DNA of 64,000 bases from Megamerina dolium (GCA_963854835.1 OY978525.1:27117253-27181252); one strand, 5' to 3'. Positions 11,701 through 24,906 are shown, counted from the first letter of the stretch. The notes: generated from the letters alone by a model not told the origin. A program made the numbers and translations.

Positions 11701-14700
11701 TACAACGCGTGTCTATGTACCTCCTGTTCCGCTAGCTAAACTTATGGCGATCGACAAATTCAATTAAATACGCAGTGAGACAGATCAAGTCGATATTGAG
11801 TGAAACCAAAAGTAAATGATATTCTTAGGTCCCAATAATACCAGGTTAATGGCTTTAGTTCAAATAAGGAAAAAATCCTCAATTAAATCTTTGTGAAAAA
11901 TATACACAACTGATTATTAAATTATTTCAAGTCCTTGAAAAATATTCTTAGTAAATACTCATAACTATATTGGTTTTTTGGTACGAGGAATTCATTTGTC
12001 AGCGGTATGCTAGATGGCGCTGTATGGCAATTTTTTTTTAATATACTCAGAACAGATTTATATAAGGGATATTTTTGGTACATGGAATACATCTCTGAGA
12101 AATATTTCTTTGAGTACTCATGCGCTAGATACTAGTTACTTTTGGTTTTACACAATACCTAGACAAAGAATTTAATTTTGTCTCGTACGATAGTGTTACT
12201 GAACAAATCAGGTTAAATAGTTGCAGTACCCCTCCATCAAGCCAAAGTACGCAGTTAACTATAAATATTTATACATCTGCTGAAAATGTATGTGAAGCTC
12301 TAAAACCTCTTGACATATCGGCGTGGTATTAAAGAGCGCCCATTGCGATCTTACATTAGTATATTATGTACATGGACTTGTGTCTATAATCATATAAGGT
12401 TCAAATTATATATTAACCGAATTCATAAAACTACGAGAATTGGCGCACATTTGCTAATTGACCCAAATTGTGGCGAAAAAAACAATTGCAACGACGAAGC
12501 TTAGTTTTAGTTGATGATCTTCAGTAAAATGCAAATTTTCGTCATTTTGGGGTTAAAGTAATCAATTCAATGTAAAGGGTCTCCATTGTATCTGAAGAAA
12601 TCCACGATTTGGTATGATGTTTGATGAGGAGCGGCACCATTGAATCAAAATTAAAACATTTACATAATGACTGCTAACTGCGAATGCATTGTACCTTGAT
12701 TAATGTGTTTTTTTTATGCTGCGTATTTACGATATGGACTTTAAAACCATGTATCTTGAAGACGATACGCCATTGCACTAGCAGCAAGATCTACAACATG
12801 CTTGTTTCCAGAATTCTGTTGAATCGTCTGTGAATTTAACACCAACGACGAGGAATAATTTAAAGGGGAGTTTAAAGATCTTCTCTCGGAAAAATTGTTT
12901 AACGAAATACCGTTAGGTCAAAATTTTGAAAAATTACAAGGTTTTGTCAATTTCTGTATTACGCATTATCTGCATAAATACATATACGTACCATGCATTC
13001 ACTTCAAATTCAATGTTTTTCGATTGCTTTCTGAGCTACTACAATACTTCACTGTATAAAACCACCACAGAGTGATGTCGTTCAATATATATTTTGGCAA
13101 AAATTAGAAGAAGTTGGCGCAGGGCTTAAATTATCTGTATATAAACTTTATGGACATAAACCAAGAAAAAAAAAACGAGAGATGGGCTTGATCGGTTTAT
13201 TTTAAAGCATACCCTCATACAAACCTAACCTCAAAATCGCCTTTAAAATTGCCGATTACCGATTTAAAATGTAAATTTTTTTTTGCCAAATCTATGCGAT
13301 TCCAAAAAGGATGACCCAAATGTAAATGTGATAGAGCAAAGATTATGCAGAACTCAAAATCGCACCCTTGCTAAGCTTCAACAAGTTGCTTTTTCAGAAG
13401 ATTTTTCATAGCAAATGGATACTTTAGGAAGAATTGGTAATTGTTTGCCAAAAAAAATGGACAACACAAGAGAATTTACTGGAATCCAACTTACTACGCA
13501 CCAAAAAACCATCACTATAAATTGTGTGTCCGAAGAATAGTATTTATTTGACTTGCAAATCCATATAATGATAATTCTTATTTAACTCAAATAAAAATAC
13601 TCCCAACTTAAATTATGATATTTGAGTTTTTTATTCGTCATATAAGAACGTACAAAAAAAAAATGAATCATACTAAAGATGGTCAGACAGAGGCTCCCAC
13701 TTTTATATAACAATAAAATTTTGCCCATAAATTATAACATACATACAATTGGTGGCATTTAAATGAGTTTTATGAGTTTTTTAATTGTAGCCATTATTGT
13801 ACTCTTTAGTGCAATTGACAACTGTTAAAAACTACTGACTGAAGTACGAATATATGAAGGAAGTATTATATGTCTCCATGAAAGTAATTTTGTGGTCGTT
13901 TATTACTTATATTTCATAATTCTTTTCATTTTATTTTTCTCATTAGCAATTTCAAAGTGGCATATTAATGTTGTAATAAAGAACTAGCATACAATTTGCA
14001 TGGATATAGTTATATACGAATTAAATATTTTATAATTCACAAAGTAATCGTTTTTGGGGCGTAGAGCTTTTCACAAAATTTCACTTAAGAACATCTAACT
14101 TGAATTAGAGGTTTTTAATTTATGTACCAATGTACTTTATATATTTCCATGTGGGACTATTTCATTTTCAATCAATTCATGTATTATCATGTCCTTAAGT
14201 TTAAAATAAGATATATGCTTATTTTGGAAACTTTGTATATATTTGAAACATACTATTCGTATCCATGTACACATATGACCACAATTTACATATAGATGAG
14301 TTTTAGTAATTATCAAAAATAATAATTAATAGTAGACTTTAATAACCGAAGACACCAAAATGAGTAAGACAACTGTAACAATTACAAATACATATGTAGT
14401 TGGAAAGTTTAACAAATTTTTGGAGAAAACTTTTCCAAACACACACACACACACATATACACAACTCGTATGTATACAATACATATTTTGGCGACTACCA
14501 TTTTTAGATTATTATTATAGAGTAGTATTTGTTAATTTTTCAATGAAAATTTGTACGAACAAAAATTTCCAACAAGTTTTCGACAAATTCAAGGCGTTCA
14601 AGTATTGTGGTTCAAATGGATTACCAATTGTAACGAAAAAAACAGAGGCATTCCGGAAGGAGGATCATTTTTGGGGGATACGAAAATAAATTATGATGAA

Positions 14701-14789
14701 GTTTGTTAAAATAAGTGTTCCTTGCAATGTTGATGTTGTCATTTTCTGTAGATTGAAGAGCTATCATCTACTACATCTGAATATTGGCA
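11701..14789. other. Long AT-rich stretch without assignable genes
   Basis: About 3 kb with no ORF above 110 codons and no clear element. A short (CA)n tract lies at 14441-14453. The interval 12600-12960 has a vaguely protein-like composition but contains stops and matches nothing I can name. Confidence 0.5.
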
Positions 14790-15540
14790 AATGGTAGCCC
14801 GCGGAGAGATGCAAACTCTCTAAAAAATGCCTCAAGTCAAATACCTGTTTGAGGCTAGGCTTCCCTTGGCAATCTGGCTCTACCAAGGGTGACTTCTACT
14901 TCCAGACTACTCAGACATCCAAGCTGCCACCAAATCTCTCTCCTCATGGGGGAGAGATTTCCAAACTAGTCACCGAATACTTTCTTATCCTACAAAAACT
15001 TTCTATACAAAATAAGATCACATTATGTTGAGCGTCGGGGCACAACGGAATTGAGGACAATGAAGTGGAGGACGAACTACCGAGAGCTGGCTCGTCTTCT
15101 CCACTGACAGGCCCAGAACCTTTCTGCGGTATACACTGGGCATCGACGAAAGCAATGATAGAAAAATATTACCACGACAAATACCAATTACAATGGACAA
15201 AATCGATGGAGTGTAGACTGTGTCTGGAGGAGGATGAAACATCGATCCACATCTTTTGCGAATGCCCAGCCTTGGCCAGGCTACGCCTCAAACACTTTCA
15301 GCTGTGTTTCCCAACACCAGCTTCAATCATCAAAAGTTCGACAAGATCAATTCTATCCTTCATTAAAAAGGTAGAGGAGATTCTAGTGTCGTAGACCGGC
15401 TTGGGTACAAAAGACCTTGTATGGTCGCAGTTCCCGTAACACTTGTGGTTAGCTCTCAGAGGTATCAGACGTAGGGCTCATATCCTCTAACAGACGTCAG
15501 TCTGGTTTCGCGTGGTCCACGTGATGAACAAGGATTTTGT
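14790..15540 (+). pseudogene. 3' end of an RNase H-bearing LINE (I-like), degraded
   Basis: The C-terminal end of a LINE ORF2. A decayed RNase H tail (GHNGIEDNE..ELARAGSSS-like text near 15035-15090, frame-broken) is followed by an open stretch 15065-15394. That stretch carries TGPEPFCG and the terminal zinc-binding block MECRLCLEEDETSIHIFCEC (C-x2-C-x7-8-H-x4-C type), typical of I/Loa/R1-like LINEs that place RNase H before a CCHC end. The 3' UTR continues to about 15540. The upstream RT and endonuclease are missing, so this is a 5'-truncated, inactive copy. Confidence 0.75.
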
Positions 15541-16888
15541 CTTTACTCCAACGTCACGCTCTCCTTTGATATATATTGATTCTTATCTACAACTACGCAT
15601 TTATTATCATATACGCTTGATATTAGATACATTATTTGGTTGAAACCGCTTTGCCCTTTCAGAGTACGACATACTTAAGCTCCCAATTATGAAGAAAAAG
15701 ACGCAACAAGTCCAGAGGCTGAATAAAAAGACAGAAGGTGTGAGGTGAAGAAGCGAAAGAAGCAAATATATGTATGGAAAGAAATTATTGTATCAGTTTT
15801 TGTAGTGCGGTTCGGCCGTTAAGAACTGGATTGCCTGACTGCCAGACCATTATGACGATCAAATGTCGGGCATTAGTGGAGATATTAGAAGAAAGTTTCC
15901 CAAACTTTTTCGTTCAGGCTATCTGGCTATCTGGCAAATCTTCAGCAATTTTTGCAATTTAGTCGCTGATGTTAATGAGGTATAGTGTTGCTAGGAAGTT
16001 GGTCCCCGTTCCATTGAAGTAATGAGTATTGAAGTAAGAAGTATGTAAGTAATGAAAGCAATTTCGTCGTTTGCTGAGCAAGAAGAAAAATAACCAAGCG
16101 AAATTTCAGTAAAATGATATTGTTCAATGCATAGCTGAGTGCTTTTCCTTGTGTTCTCATTAGCTATAGAGTTCCTTGAAATAGTACCGTGGCTGGGAGG
16201 GTTTTTTCGAATTTACTGATGTCCATGTTGAAGATGACATAGCAGCATGGCTTTAAGCATCTCTGGAGGAAACTTAATTACATTCGATAAAATTTCTCGT
16301 TTCAATTAGGGCCATGATCTGGTCGGGAAAGACATGGCAGTGGTATGGGAGTAGGAAGATAAGCTTGACGTTTAGCATTGGTTGAGATGAGATTGATCGA
16401 GCAATTTTCTAGTTTTGTCCGAGAACTTTGTTTAAACCAAATGATCAATCAACTGAGAGTTCATATTTAGGCAAGTGACCATATCTGAGAGATCTAACGT
16501 TGAACTCAGTGTAATGAATATATTTTTCAGTACTGAAGCTTCCTAATTTCTCAGCCAAATAGTTTTACGTATTATTTTTATGAATTTCCAATGATATCTT
16601 GTACTTATGTAATGGAGCAGAGGATAATTCCTTACCTTCGACCAGACGTTTCTCAGCTACCACTTCAGATATTGTGAAGGTTAGAATTAGTGGAGTAATA
16701 TTGATTATGATTTAGTGGATTTGTGGTTGCTTCCAGATATAATATTATATTGTAAGATTATAACAGAACCACCAGCAGAACAACCAACAAGTTCACGGAA
16801 TGTTGGTGGAGTGCTGCACCGTGTAATTGCATGGCGAGTATTCGCTAATCAAATCTGCAGACGATTTTCTGTCTATGTGCTGTCTCAA
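15541..16888. other. Unassigned sequence
   Basis: No recognisable gene or repeat. The short frames here (62-72 codons) are isolated and show no family motifs. Confidence 0.5.
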
Positions 16889-17032
16889 GGAATAACATCA
16901 AAATTTGCAACCATTTCCAAGACATGGGATTGAATCTTGAAAAATCGGATAAAATAAGGAATAACAAGGAATAACATGAAATTTGTAACAATTTCCAAAA
17001 CATGGGATTGAATCTTGAAAAATCGGATAAAA
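16889..17032 (+). repeat. Two-copy tandem duplication, 80-bp offset
   Basis: The block beginning GGAATAACAT and ending ..TCGGATAAAA occurs at 16889-16955 and again at 16969-17032, with a few substitutions and a short AAGGAATAAC linker between. Confidence 0.9.
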
Positions 17033-19140
17033 TTTCATTTTTTAAATATATTTTATCCGAAAATGTAATTATCATTCATTTTAATAGCAGTAAAATGTAC
17101 CGATGTATTTTTAATTAAACTCGAACTACACTTCATTCAAAGGAAAGACGAAGAAACTCCCAACAATTTTCTAAATATTGTCCTTCATGTATTGAAGAAA
17201 TGTTAGAGAACAAAACGTGAAAAATTAAAGGTGAGATACATGGAAAGTAAGTGCATAAGAATCAGAAAATGTTGGCAATTCGTCATAATTTTGCAATATA
17301 AATTTTACAATAGAACCTAAAGAGTAAAGCTCTATTCGAGATTTTTAAAGTCAATTTGCTAAAAACCCCATAATTAATTTTTAATTACCATCACGACGAC
17401 AATGTGGTCAATTCATCACGTTTTATGGTAATTTTTTTAGGCAATTTCTATGGTATATGGTAACATATTTTTCTGAAGTGTGTGACGGTCAATAGTTCAC
17501 TTAGGTTTGGTGTTCTGTATGCTGTCGTCCTTTATGAAATTACAATATTTTGTAAAATCATTTTAGACAAATTTTATTGCCAAACTTCTTCTGGAGGAAG
17601 AAAGAAAGAAAAAAATCCATCAAAAACGAAGTAAAAAGAAAATAACAAAATATCCTGCAAGTTAGTTAGTCAGCATGCCGCCCAAGTGGGGGATCAATAA
17701 AACACTTACGCACACAGAAGACATCGCAAACAAGAACATATGTATACAATTATTTGTAAAATATATATTTTGGAACCCCTCACATAAATATTCAAGAACG
17801 CTGCTTACATACACACTCACGCACACACACAGATGTCAGCAAACATTCGTAATGTCGCTTTTGAATGATAAAAATATTTTTCAAATTAAAGAGATTCTCA
17901 TTGCTATATGAAATGTACGTATGTACTACATTTATACAATACGACAGACAACAATGAGCAAGAACAAAGTGTCCTTTTGGGAATGTGTCCTCATTGTCGT
18001 TGTCGTACTGTGTGTATACATACAGTCTTGAAATTTGTGGGTGGACAACTTTTGATGGTGATGGTGATTCAGTGGCAATGGTAGTATTCAGTGCAACGTA
18101 TCGTACATTATTTGCTGTCACAAAACCACAGAAATGTACGATGAGTATACATTATTACTTAGATAGATATACCTATACTTGTATATAATTCTAATGCTGT
18201 GCCAATGTTATTTTGTGTGTGCGTGTATGCGTGTGTGTGTGTGTGTGTCCCTAAGACACCTACTAACCATAAGCATTAACAACATCAGTGTTTGCCGTGG
18301 GAGTGTGAGAGTCCACCTTAAAGAATGTAATCGTTTTTTGTTCCGTTCAATTGTTTCAGAATTGCCACTTTTGTGCACGCACACACATACTACCATAAAC
18401 TAATACACAAACAGAGAAACATACACCTAGAAATAGAAAGTCTTTAAAGTCATTTAAATTTAATTAAGGCGGGTATTTACAGAAATGATAAACTGTGTAA
18501 ATTGCTGGCCTGACTCTCACTCTCTCGCTATATCTTCTACTTTATTCGTATCTAAGGCAATTGTGATAGTTCGTGTGTGTGTTTGTGCTTCTATCTCTCT
18601 CTTTGTGTGTGTGTGTTTGTGCTTCTATCTCTCTCTTTGTGTGTGTGTGTGTGTACATTTATTATTACAAAAGTTTTTTTGTTGAAATTCTATATAGAAT
18701 AATTTTATGTACCCTCAAAGCAAATTAGTAACAAATTCAATTAAGATAGAACAAAAAGCAATGGAAACAACATCAGCAGTATGTACATACATAAAAGTAA
18801 AGTATAGAGCTTCAAAAAAAAAAAAAAAAAAAAGAAAGCGAATACTTTCAAAAATTTTCTATTTCTATATGCATTCTAATGCTTCTGATGATTCGTTGTT
18901 GCTCTGGTTCAATATAGTATTTAGTATAAACTTATCTGAATATAGTAGGTACTTACTACATAGAAATCGCTGTCAGAAACATTAGGTACTGCTTTTCATA
19001 TGCATAAACTTTGAGAGATATATTTTTGTAGGTTTCTAGGTTAAATACATACAAAACTTAAATGAATTTACTGAATGATTTATTGAGACTAATATGAAAA
19101 GAAGAATGTTGTGTTAGGTGTTGGTTATATTAAAGTCAGT
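17033..19140. other. Microsatellite-rich spacer
   Basis: Contains (CA)n near 17817-17832, (TG)n at 18214-18248, and a 34-bp minisatellite duplication with TG and TCTC runs at about 18575-18654. An A19 run lies near 18815. No gene is supported. Confidence 0.6.
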
Positions 19141-19179
19141 CAGTGTAATTATCGTATAATAGGTAATATATAAAAGAAG

Positions 19180-19410
19180 TTGACATACAGTCGGTCGGGG
19201 CAGAGAAATTTAGATGCTGTATATGAAAGGTTGGGTTTTGCGAGTCTTCCTTGCAATATTTTAGCTATTTTAGCAAAATTAGAAGACGATTTATTACAAA
19301 TCCACATGCCAAATATTGGTGCCCTAAATATATTATTAAGTAAGTTACAATGGGTTGCAATGCCAAAATTCATAAAAATATCTCTACGTCTTTTCAAGTT
19401 ATCAAGCTAA
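19180..19410 (+). other. Isolated open frame with protein-like composition
   Basis: A 76-codon frame. From residue 7 (GQRNLDAVYERLGFASLPCN..) the text has balanced, leucine-rich, helix-like composition unlike the surrounding AT-rich noise. An ACATACAG just upstream (19183-19190) could be a splice acceptor, but no pyrimidine tract precedes it. I recognise no family. It could be an exon, a transposon relic or chance. Confidence 0.25.
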
Positions 19411-19629
19411 CCATTCACTTTGCCAACAACATTTTCAATTGTTCCACCGAACTAATATTGTTTCTCATTTATAGCTTCTTTATGGAGCTCCTAAGCTCTA
19501 CAAAACATTTCTATCAAACACGAGTTTGTGGTGTACTTACATTCATTATTTTAGTAACTTGCAGCTCACAATGAGTGGATTACTTACTTACTTCAGTGGA
19601 TTACTTACTTACTTACTTATGTGGTCATA

Positions 19630-20040
19630 ACAACCGAATATCGATTTAGGCCGAATACAACATGCTTCGTCAGCCATCTCTGTTCTTCGCTAGCTGGCGC
19701 CAGTTAGAAATTCCAATCGCCGCCAGGTTCCCCAGTACTTGGTGTTTCTACCTGAGGTTAGGTTTTCCTGTTCTGAGTCGTTCTCCAGCGGGTTCCGAAT
19801 ATAACACCTTCTTAGCTGAAGCGTGTTCTTCCATTCGCTCGACATGACCTAGCCAGCGCAGCCACTGGATTTTGATGCGATTTACTATGTCAATATCGGC
19901 ATACAGCTCGTACAGCTCATGGTTGTACCTTATTCGATACTCGCCACCAACGTAAATAGGTCCAAAGATCTTGCGTAGGACTTTTCTCTCGAAAACTCCA
20001 AGCATTCGCTCATCCGAGGTGGAAATTGTCCAAGCTTCAA
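19630..20040 (-). pseudogene. C-terminal end of a LINE ORF2 (RTE/R4-like family), degraded
   Basis: Reading the minus strand gives LGVFERKVLRKIFGP, YNHELYELYADIDIVNRIK and QWLRWLGHVERM, the conserved region after the RT in a widespread insect LINE family, then a PAGERLRTGKPNLR-type basic tail. The copy is 5'-truncated to the last ~130 codons. A second copy with an internal deletion lies at 46240-46800, a third scrap at 40935-41085, and the RT palm of what is probably the same family at 32800-33853. Confidence 0.8.
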
Positions 20041-20204
20041 TGGATTACAGTCTAGCATCATTCTCATGATGCTCCTTGATCCTATTTGCAGTCTATGAAC
20101 TATCTATCTTCTCTTTCCTCGTTTGACTAGCATCAGTATGAGGTCTTCTTTGTTAACTTTCCAAAAATCCTTGTGGAAAATGCTTGTTGATAAATATCGT
20201 ATTT

Positions 20205-21335
20205 ATATTTCGGGAATAGCAAATAATGACAGAAATTTTTAATGAAAACGGTTTAATTGTTTTTCAAAATATTCACCATGATGATCAATGCACTTTTGCA
20301 TTCATTCAAACCATTTGTTATAGCAGTTATTCCATGTTTCAACTGTTACTTTGGCGCTCGTAAATCGTTGACTACGCATTTTACCTTTCACTATTCGGGA
20401 ACAAGAAGAAGTCATTGGGTGCCAAATCAGACTGTACGGAGGATGTGCCATCAATTCGATGTTTTGACTGCTTAAAAATTCACCTGTTTTACGAGATGTG
20501 TGAGAGCTCGCATTGTCATGATGGAGAATGATTCGTATTTGGCGGTTGGTTTTGCGAATTTCTCTGAAGACTTCCGACAAATATGTGCGTGTACCACTCA
20601 GAATTGACCGTCCTACGTTGCTCATGCGGATCAGTGGCCACATACTCATTCGGCCGAAGAAACATGTGACCATTTGCTTCGATGTGTCCGATGAGCCCGA
20701 ACAATTTGTGCTGGATTTGGCTCGTTTTGGAACACCCACATGGTCGATTACTGATGATTAGTCACCTGTTACGATTTTACACACGTCTTTTGAAGCACCA
20801 CTGTCGAACTTTTTAAGCATTTCCTTGCACCAATCGACGCGAGCCTGTTTTGAGCTATTGATAATTTATGGGGTATCCACCGACTTTACAACTAATTGCA
20901 AAATCAAATGTATTGCAGTGAAACTAATGTGAAAGGATGCCTCTATCTCACGATATGTCACATGACGATCTTGCATTATCAGTTCATGCACTGCATCGAT
21001 GTTTTGTGGCACAACAACCGATTTTGGACGACCTTCACAGAATTCGTCGGCGACCGAACTACGACCACGATTGAATTCACAATACCAGCGATATATTGTG
21101 GTTTTTGATGGTGCATTATCGCCATACAAAAAACTGAGTTCTTGTTGAGATAATCCACGTCGAAAGTTGTGAAAAATTATCCATCGAAAACCGTCTCTTT
21201 TCATGTTTTGGCCAAATTGATTTTCTTAACTCACTGTAAGCACTTGTACATCAAAACGTTATGAGCACGCTTCTGCTAAAAAATGTCAAACTTTATTATG
21301 GTGATACCAGATTTTAGCTATTGATATTAGTGTTG
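20205..21335 (-). mobile_element. Degraded mariner transposon, minus strand
   Basis: The coding relic starts at an ATG at 21204 and is followed to about 20240. Beyond the start, the sequence to about 21330 (AATGTCAAACTTTATTATGG then GGTATCACC when complemented) is typical 5' non-coding mariner DNA. The opposite end near 20205 could not be fixed exactly and no clean TA duplication was confirmed. Confidence 0.75.
20240..21204 (-). pseudogene. Mariner transposase pseudogene
   Basis: The N-terminal 112 codons (21204-20866) are open and carry the mariner paired helix-turn-helix: MKRDGFRWIIFHNFRRGLSQ, SKTTIYRWYCEFNRGR, then EGRPKSVV and DRHVTYREIEAS. After a stop, the second half (20739-20302) keeps LHHDNASSHTS (second Asp) and a PPYSLIWHP region where the third catalytic Asp motif has been frameshifted. 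A deletion removes the DESW block holding the first Asp. Non-functional; a relative is split at 61548-62930. Confidence 0.87.
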
Positions 21336-21609
21336 CTAGATCTCGAAGTATAGTAGTAGTAGCGCTCGTATTTGTACTTGGCCAGAAGATTCCTCACATA
21401 TTGGGCAGGCTCTTGTTAATGAACATTTAGAGTCTTTACGTGATGTTGCTGGATATGTAGCTTTCGCTGTCATACCACCACTGAATTGATTTATTAATAT
21501 AACTTAGATGAGGAATTCTCCTTGTTCGTCACTCAAAGAGCTTTCCTTTCCGCAAAGTCAACTTTGTATGATCGTTGCTGCCAATTTGTAGATTTCAGCG
21601 GCGGTGATG
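21336..21609. other. Unassigned sequence
   Basis: More GC-rich than its surroundings, but I see no family motif. Confidence 0.4.
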
Positions 21610-22010
21610 TTACGCTTGTAACGTGTGCCTTTGTTTACAGCTGTGATATTACTCAGTCAGTGAGGGTCAACTAGAGGGGAGCGTAAAAACTCTTGTTGTG
21701 GGAGGAGGACCGAATTCCCCACGATTGCCTATTGGCAATTAATTCACCGACGCTAGAAAAGTGCTCGGCTCGGTAATGATGGAACTATTTCTACTTTGTT
21801 TTATTTTTATTTTATTTTTCTACCTTTTTTACAATTTCATAATACAACTTCTTACTTTATACTTTATTGAATACCTAACCCTAGCTAACCTTTTCTTATA
21901 CAATATGGATATATAGGATTGACCAGTGTCACCTGGTCCCACCTAACGATTTAGTTGTCTGGAAGATCTGTCTTAGCAGAAATCTCCAAGTGACTGATAG
22001 TTTTGGAGGG
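21610..22010. repeat. LTR-like dispersed repeat, copy 1
   Basis: Matches the reverse complement of about 49340-49760. Shared blocks include GGAGGAGGACCGAATTCC, CGATTGCCTATTG-CAATTAATTCACCGACGCTAGAA-type sequence and a GACCAGTG-CACCTGGTC segment. Central T-rich DNA with polyadenylation-like hexamers suggests an LTR or LINE 3' region, but class is not determined. No gag-pol is attached. Confidence 0.6.
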
Positions 22011-22379
22011 TAGCCTGACACAGGGGTTTCCTGTATCCATCACCATGGCCTCACAACCTTGACGAGGGAGACCTTTTACAAAAATCTATAGGAACAACCA
22101 ACGGGGCGGTGGATGGTTGCTCCTGGTATGTGCGGTTGGTCGAAATGACCCCGGGCAGAGCTGAAGTCACGCAGGAGACTACTTTCAACGAGTTGACGAT
22201 ATTGACTGCCTCGCTAAAGCAAGAACTGCTTACAGCACTCGTTGGAGTAGTATGATTACTCGAACGGGTCGTTTCAAAATGCAACTAGATCGTGTTCATT
22301 AGTAGGTCGTATTACAACTTTCTCGATTAAGAGTAGTGTAAAATTCATATGATGTACATTCCCAAATTACAGATTCCAC
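22011..22379. other. Unassigned sequence next to the LTR-like repeat
   Basis: Includes a 77-codon minus frame with no family motif. It may be internal sequence of the same element, since it is GC-richer than average. Confidence 0.35.
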
Positions 22380-22970
22380 CATTAATGGCGATATGGTGAG
22401 ATGTATAACCGACTTTTATTAATTTTTTCAGAACATTGGATATGGGGTGTAAGGAGATTCACCCCTCGGGGACGCTGTCCTACACAAATGACATTTTTAA
22501 ATAAAATGGGCTCCTACCTCTTCAACTGTGCCCCACGTGCCTACAGGTATTAATTATATCAGCGACGCGTATTTCATCCCCAAAGTATTTACCCCTTATT
22601 CTCCTATAAAAAGTACTATTTTGATATAAAATTGGTTCCCACCGCTCTCAAGATACCTCTACAGGGATTGATTATATGAGCATCCACCATTAATTTTTGT
22701 ATGTCCATCCATAAGGGTGACTCCTTTACAAATTTGGCAATTCTTATATAAAATTGGCTCCCACCTTCTTCTTAGAGTGCGTCTATATCACCGACCCGTA
22801 CTTATTTTTGCTACACAACATTTTCCCCTCAGAGTGTTCCCCTACAAATTGGAGCCAAACATCTGGAAATCAACAATTAACCATATGGCTGCCCAAGAAT
22901 AGCCTCATGTAGGATTGACCACAATCAATTATTTTTCCCTCCTTAACATTTTTTCGACCCTTGCTTATCG
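22380..22970 (+). repeat. Degenerate tandem repeat array related to family 2, ~123-bp period
   Basis: AAAATGGGCTCCTACC-like boxes recur near 22504, 22629 and 22750 (about 121-125 apart). Companion CCCCTA/CTCCTATAAAA boxes and GATTAATTATATGAGC-like segments also recur. Wording such as AAGAATAGCCTC..GATTGACC near 22895 links it to the 6185-7010 array. Confidence 0.55.
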
Positions 22971-23871
22971 ACTAACTTCTATATTTCTATAAAATTTTTA
23001 TTTTCACATGAATTCATTGTTGTTTTTAGCACTTATATTTTGTTTGTTAAGCTTTCTAATATATGCAGAGGAACAGAAAACCGTTTAACTTAATTAAGGA
23101 AAAGCTATTTCAATTATAACTTTTTCCTCCATACACACATTGAAGTAAATGGCTGTTAAGTAAAATTGCACAGGTATTAAAATTTATTTCCACACAAAAT
23201 TCGAACATTTCATATACAAAATAACCAACCGTTCATACATTGTTATGCTAATTATGGTGATATTGGCAATATAATTATTTAGTGTGCTATTCTCGTTCAA
23301 CTGAAAGTGCGCTAATTTCAGTGATATACAACATTTGCAATGCACATAAGCAGATAGTGTAGAGCAGTTCAACACAATCTAATACATTCAACATTTTTAC
23401 ACATTTCACGTGAAAGTACTTGTACATATTTCTAGCATTGTTTACATATGTATGTCTGTTATTCGAGTACGTATGAAATTCCATTTTACCTGAATGCAAC
23501 TGCACATAATTCTTACATTTTTCATACGAATAGGTACTATTTATTTGGCAACGTGGTTTAATTATATGATGATATATTCTCCCCTATATTTAGTAATGTT
23601 TAGAAATTACAGTATTATCATAAATTGTATTGTACGTAGGTATATTATATTATATTATTCCTATAAACATACGCTTTTTGTGTGAGGTAAATTTACACCA
23701 CAAAATTGTTGAAAGTGGTCAAAATTTAACTCTCAAATCAATTTGAATTATATGATTCACAAAATTATAATAGTTTAAAGCATATTGGATAAATCGGTAT
23801 ATTAAAATGTTATAATATTTGGATTGCCAAAGAAGCGGTTCATTTCCCCGATACCTAAACGCATAACATAC
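22971..23871. other. AT-rich spacer
   Basis: No supportable gene or element. Confidence 0.5.
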
Positions 23872-24396
23872 CAATGCCACTATGCAAGACTTACAACATT
23901 CTAAATGCAAGTATGATAAGGAAAGCAGCGGGGAGGTGGAGATGTATAAACACCTGTAGGACCGCCAAAATAATGCTTGGGTTACATAACGACAACTGCC
24001 CCAAGCTGATTCTGACTCTTAACAGAGTAGAGTGCAGAACTATGATTGGCGCAATCACGGAACACTGCCTCACGGGACACAGAGAACGACGGATGCGGGA
24101 GATGCAAAGAGCCAGGTGTAAAGGAGACTCTGGGACATCTGCTTTGCAACTGTCCAGCACTCTGTAGAAATCGCTTAAAATGCTTTGAAGCCCCGAAGTT
24201 CCGCGATATAGCTGAAACAGTGGCCTTAAGCAAAAGAGCACTCTTAAAATTCGCAATGATAATCCCAATATCTTAACATCTCGTAACTAAGTCTAGACGT
24301 TTTGGTATCACTAAGGACCCATATAGGATCAATGTGTGACCTCTTCGCGGAGGTCTGCCAGTATATAACCTAACCTAACCTAGATACATTTGACCT
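23872..24396 (+). pseudogene. 3' end of a second LINE with CCHC terminus
   Basis: Two overlapping frames (23874-24167 and 24046-24276) together give the end of a LINE ORF2: a linker with LNRVECRTMIGAITEHCL..GH in the first, then CGRCKEPGVKETLGHLLCNC (C-x2-C..H-x4-C) in the second, ending at 24276. A frameshift separates them. The 3' UTR runs to a short (CCTAA)3 tail at about 24380-24396. It differs in sequence from the 15-kb and 62-kb copies, so it is a different subfamily. 5'-truncated and inactive. Confidence 0.75.
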
Positions 24397-24796
24397 TTGC
24401 CCAGTGACAAAGAAGTAATCTAGGTGCGTCGCCTGTTTAGAATGAGATATGCCCAATGAGCATTACAACGATCGAAATAAGTGGTGGTCGAAAGAGGCCA
24501 GGTCTGTTAGGAAAGTAAGTCGTGGTAAAATATCTTAGACGAGCTCTTCTAGTTTCTGGCAAGTGCTCAAACTTGTGTGTAGTCATGATGCAAGACCATT
24601 TCTTTCCCAATAATCAGTTCTGGGCTCTTCTCATAATTTGTTGCACTCTACACCCCAAATAATTTAAGTAAAAACTACCTTTAGTCACCAAAGATTATTC
24701 ATTTAGAAAATAGAATTATCTTAGAAATGATAGCGAATTGCAACAAAATTGATATGGCTCTTGCTTTTTTTCAATAAAAGTATAAAAAGGCAAAAC
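24397..24796. other. Spacer before the Jockey-type LINE
   Basis: No gene recognised. This is pre-insertion genomic sequence. Confidence 0.5.
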
Positions 24797-24806
24797 ACAT
24801 TTACAT
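24797..24806. repeat. Target-site duplication, left copy
   Basis: ACATTTACAT, repeated exactly at 29323-29332 after the A-tail of the LINE. Confidence 0.85.
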
Positions 24807-24906
24807 GTCACCAATAAGAGTGGACGTCTTTATTTTGATTTTTAGAAAAAAAAAAAAAAAAAACAAATAAAATAATAATATAATTTGCAAACATTTTGTT
24901 TACAGT

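Noticed and set aside
12600..12960. Possible transposase relic (text around YLEDDTPLH)
   Set aside because: Only a few residues resemble transposase motifs, with stops and no termini; not enough to report.
17941..18130. Less AT-rich stretch that might be a conserved regulatory region
   Set aside because: Conservation cannot be judged from one sequence, and it contains no recognisable motif cluster.
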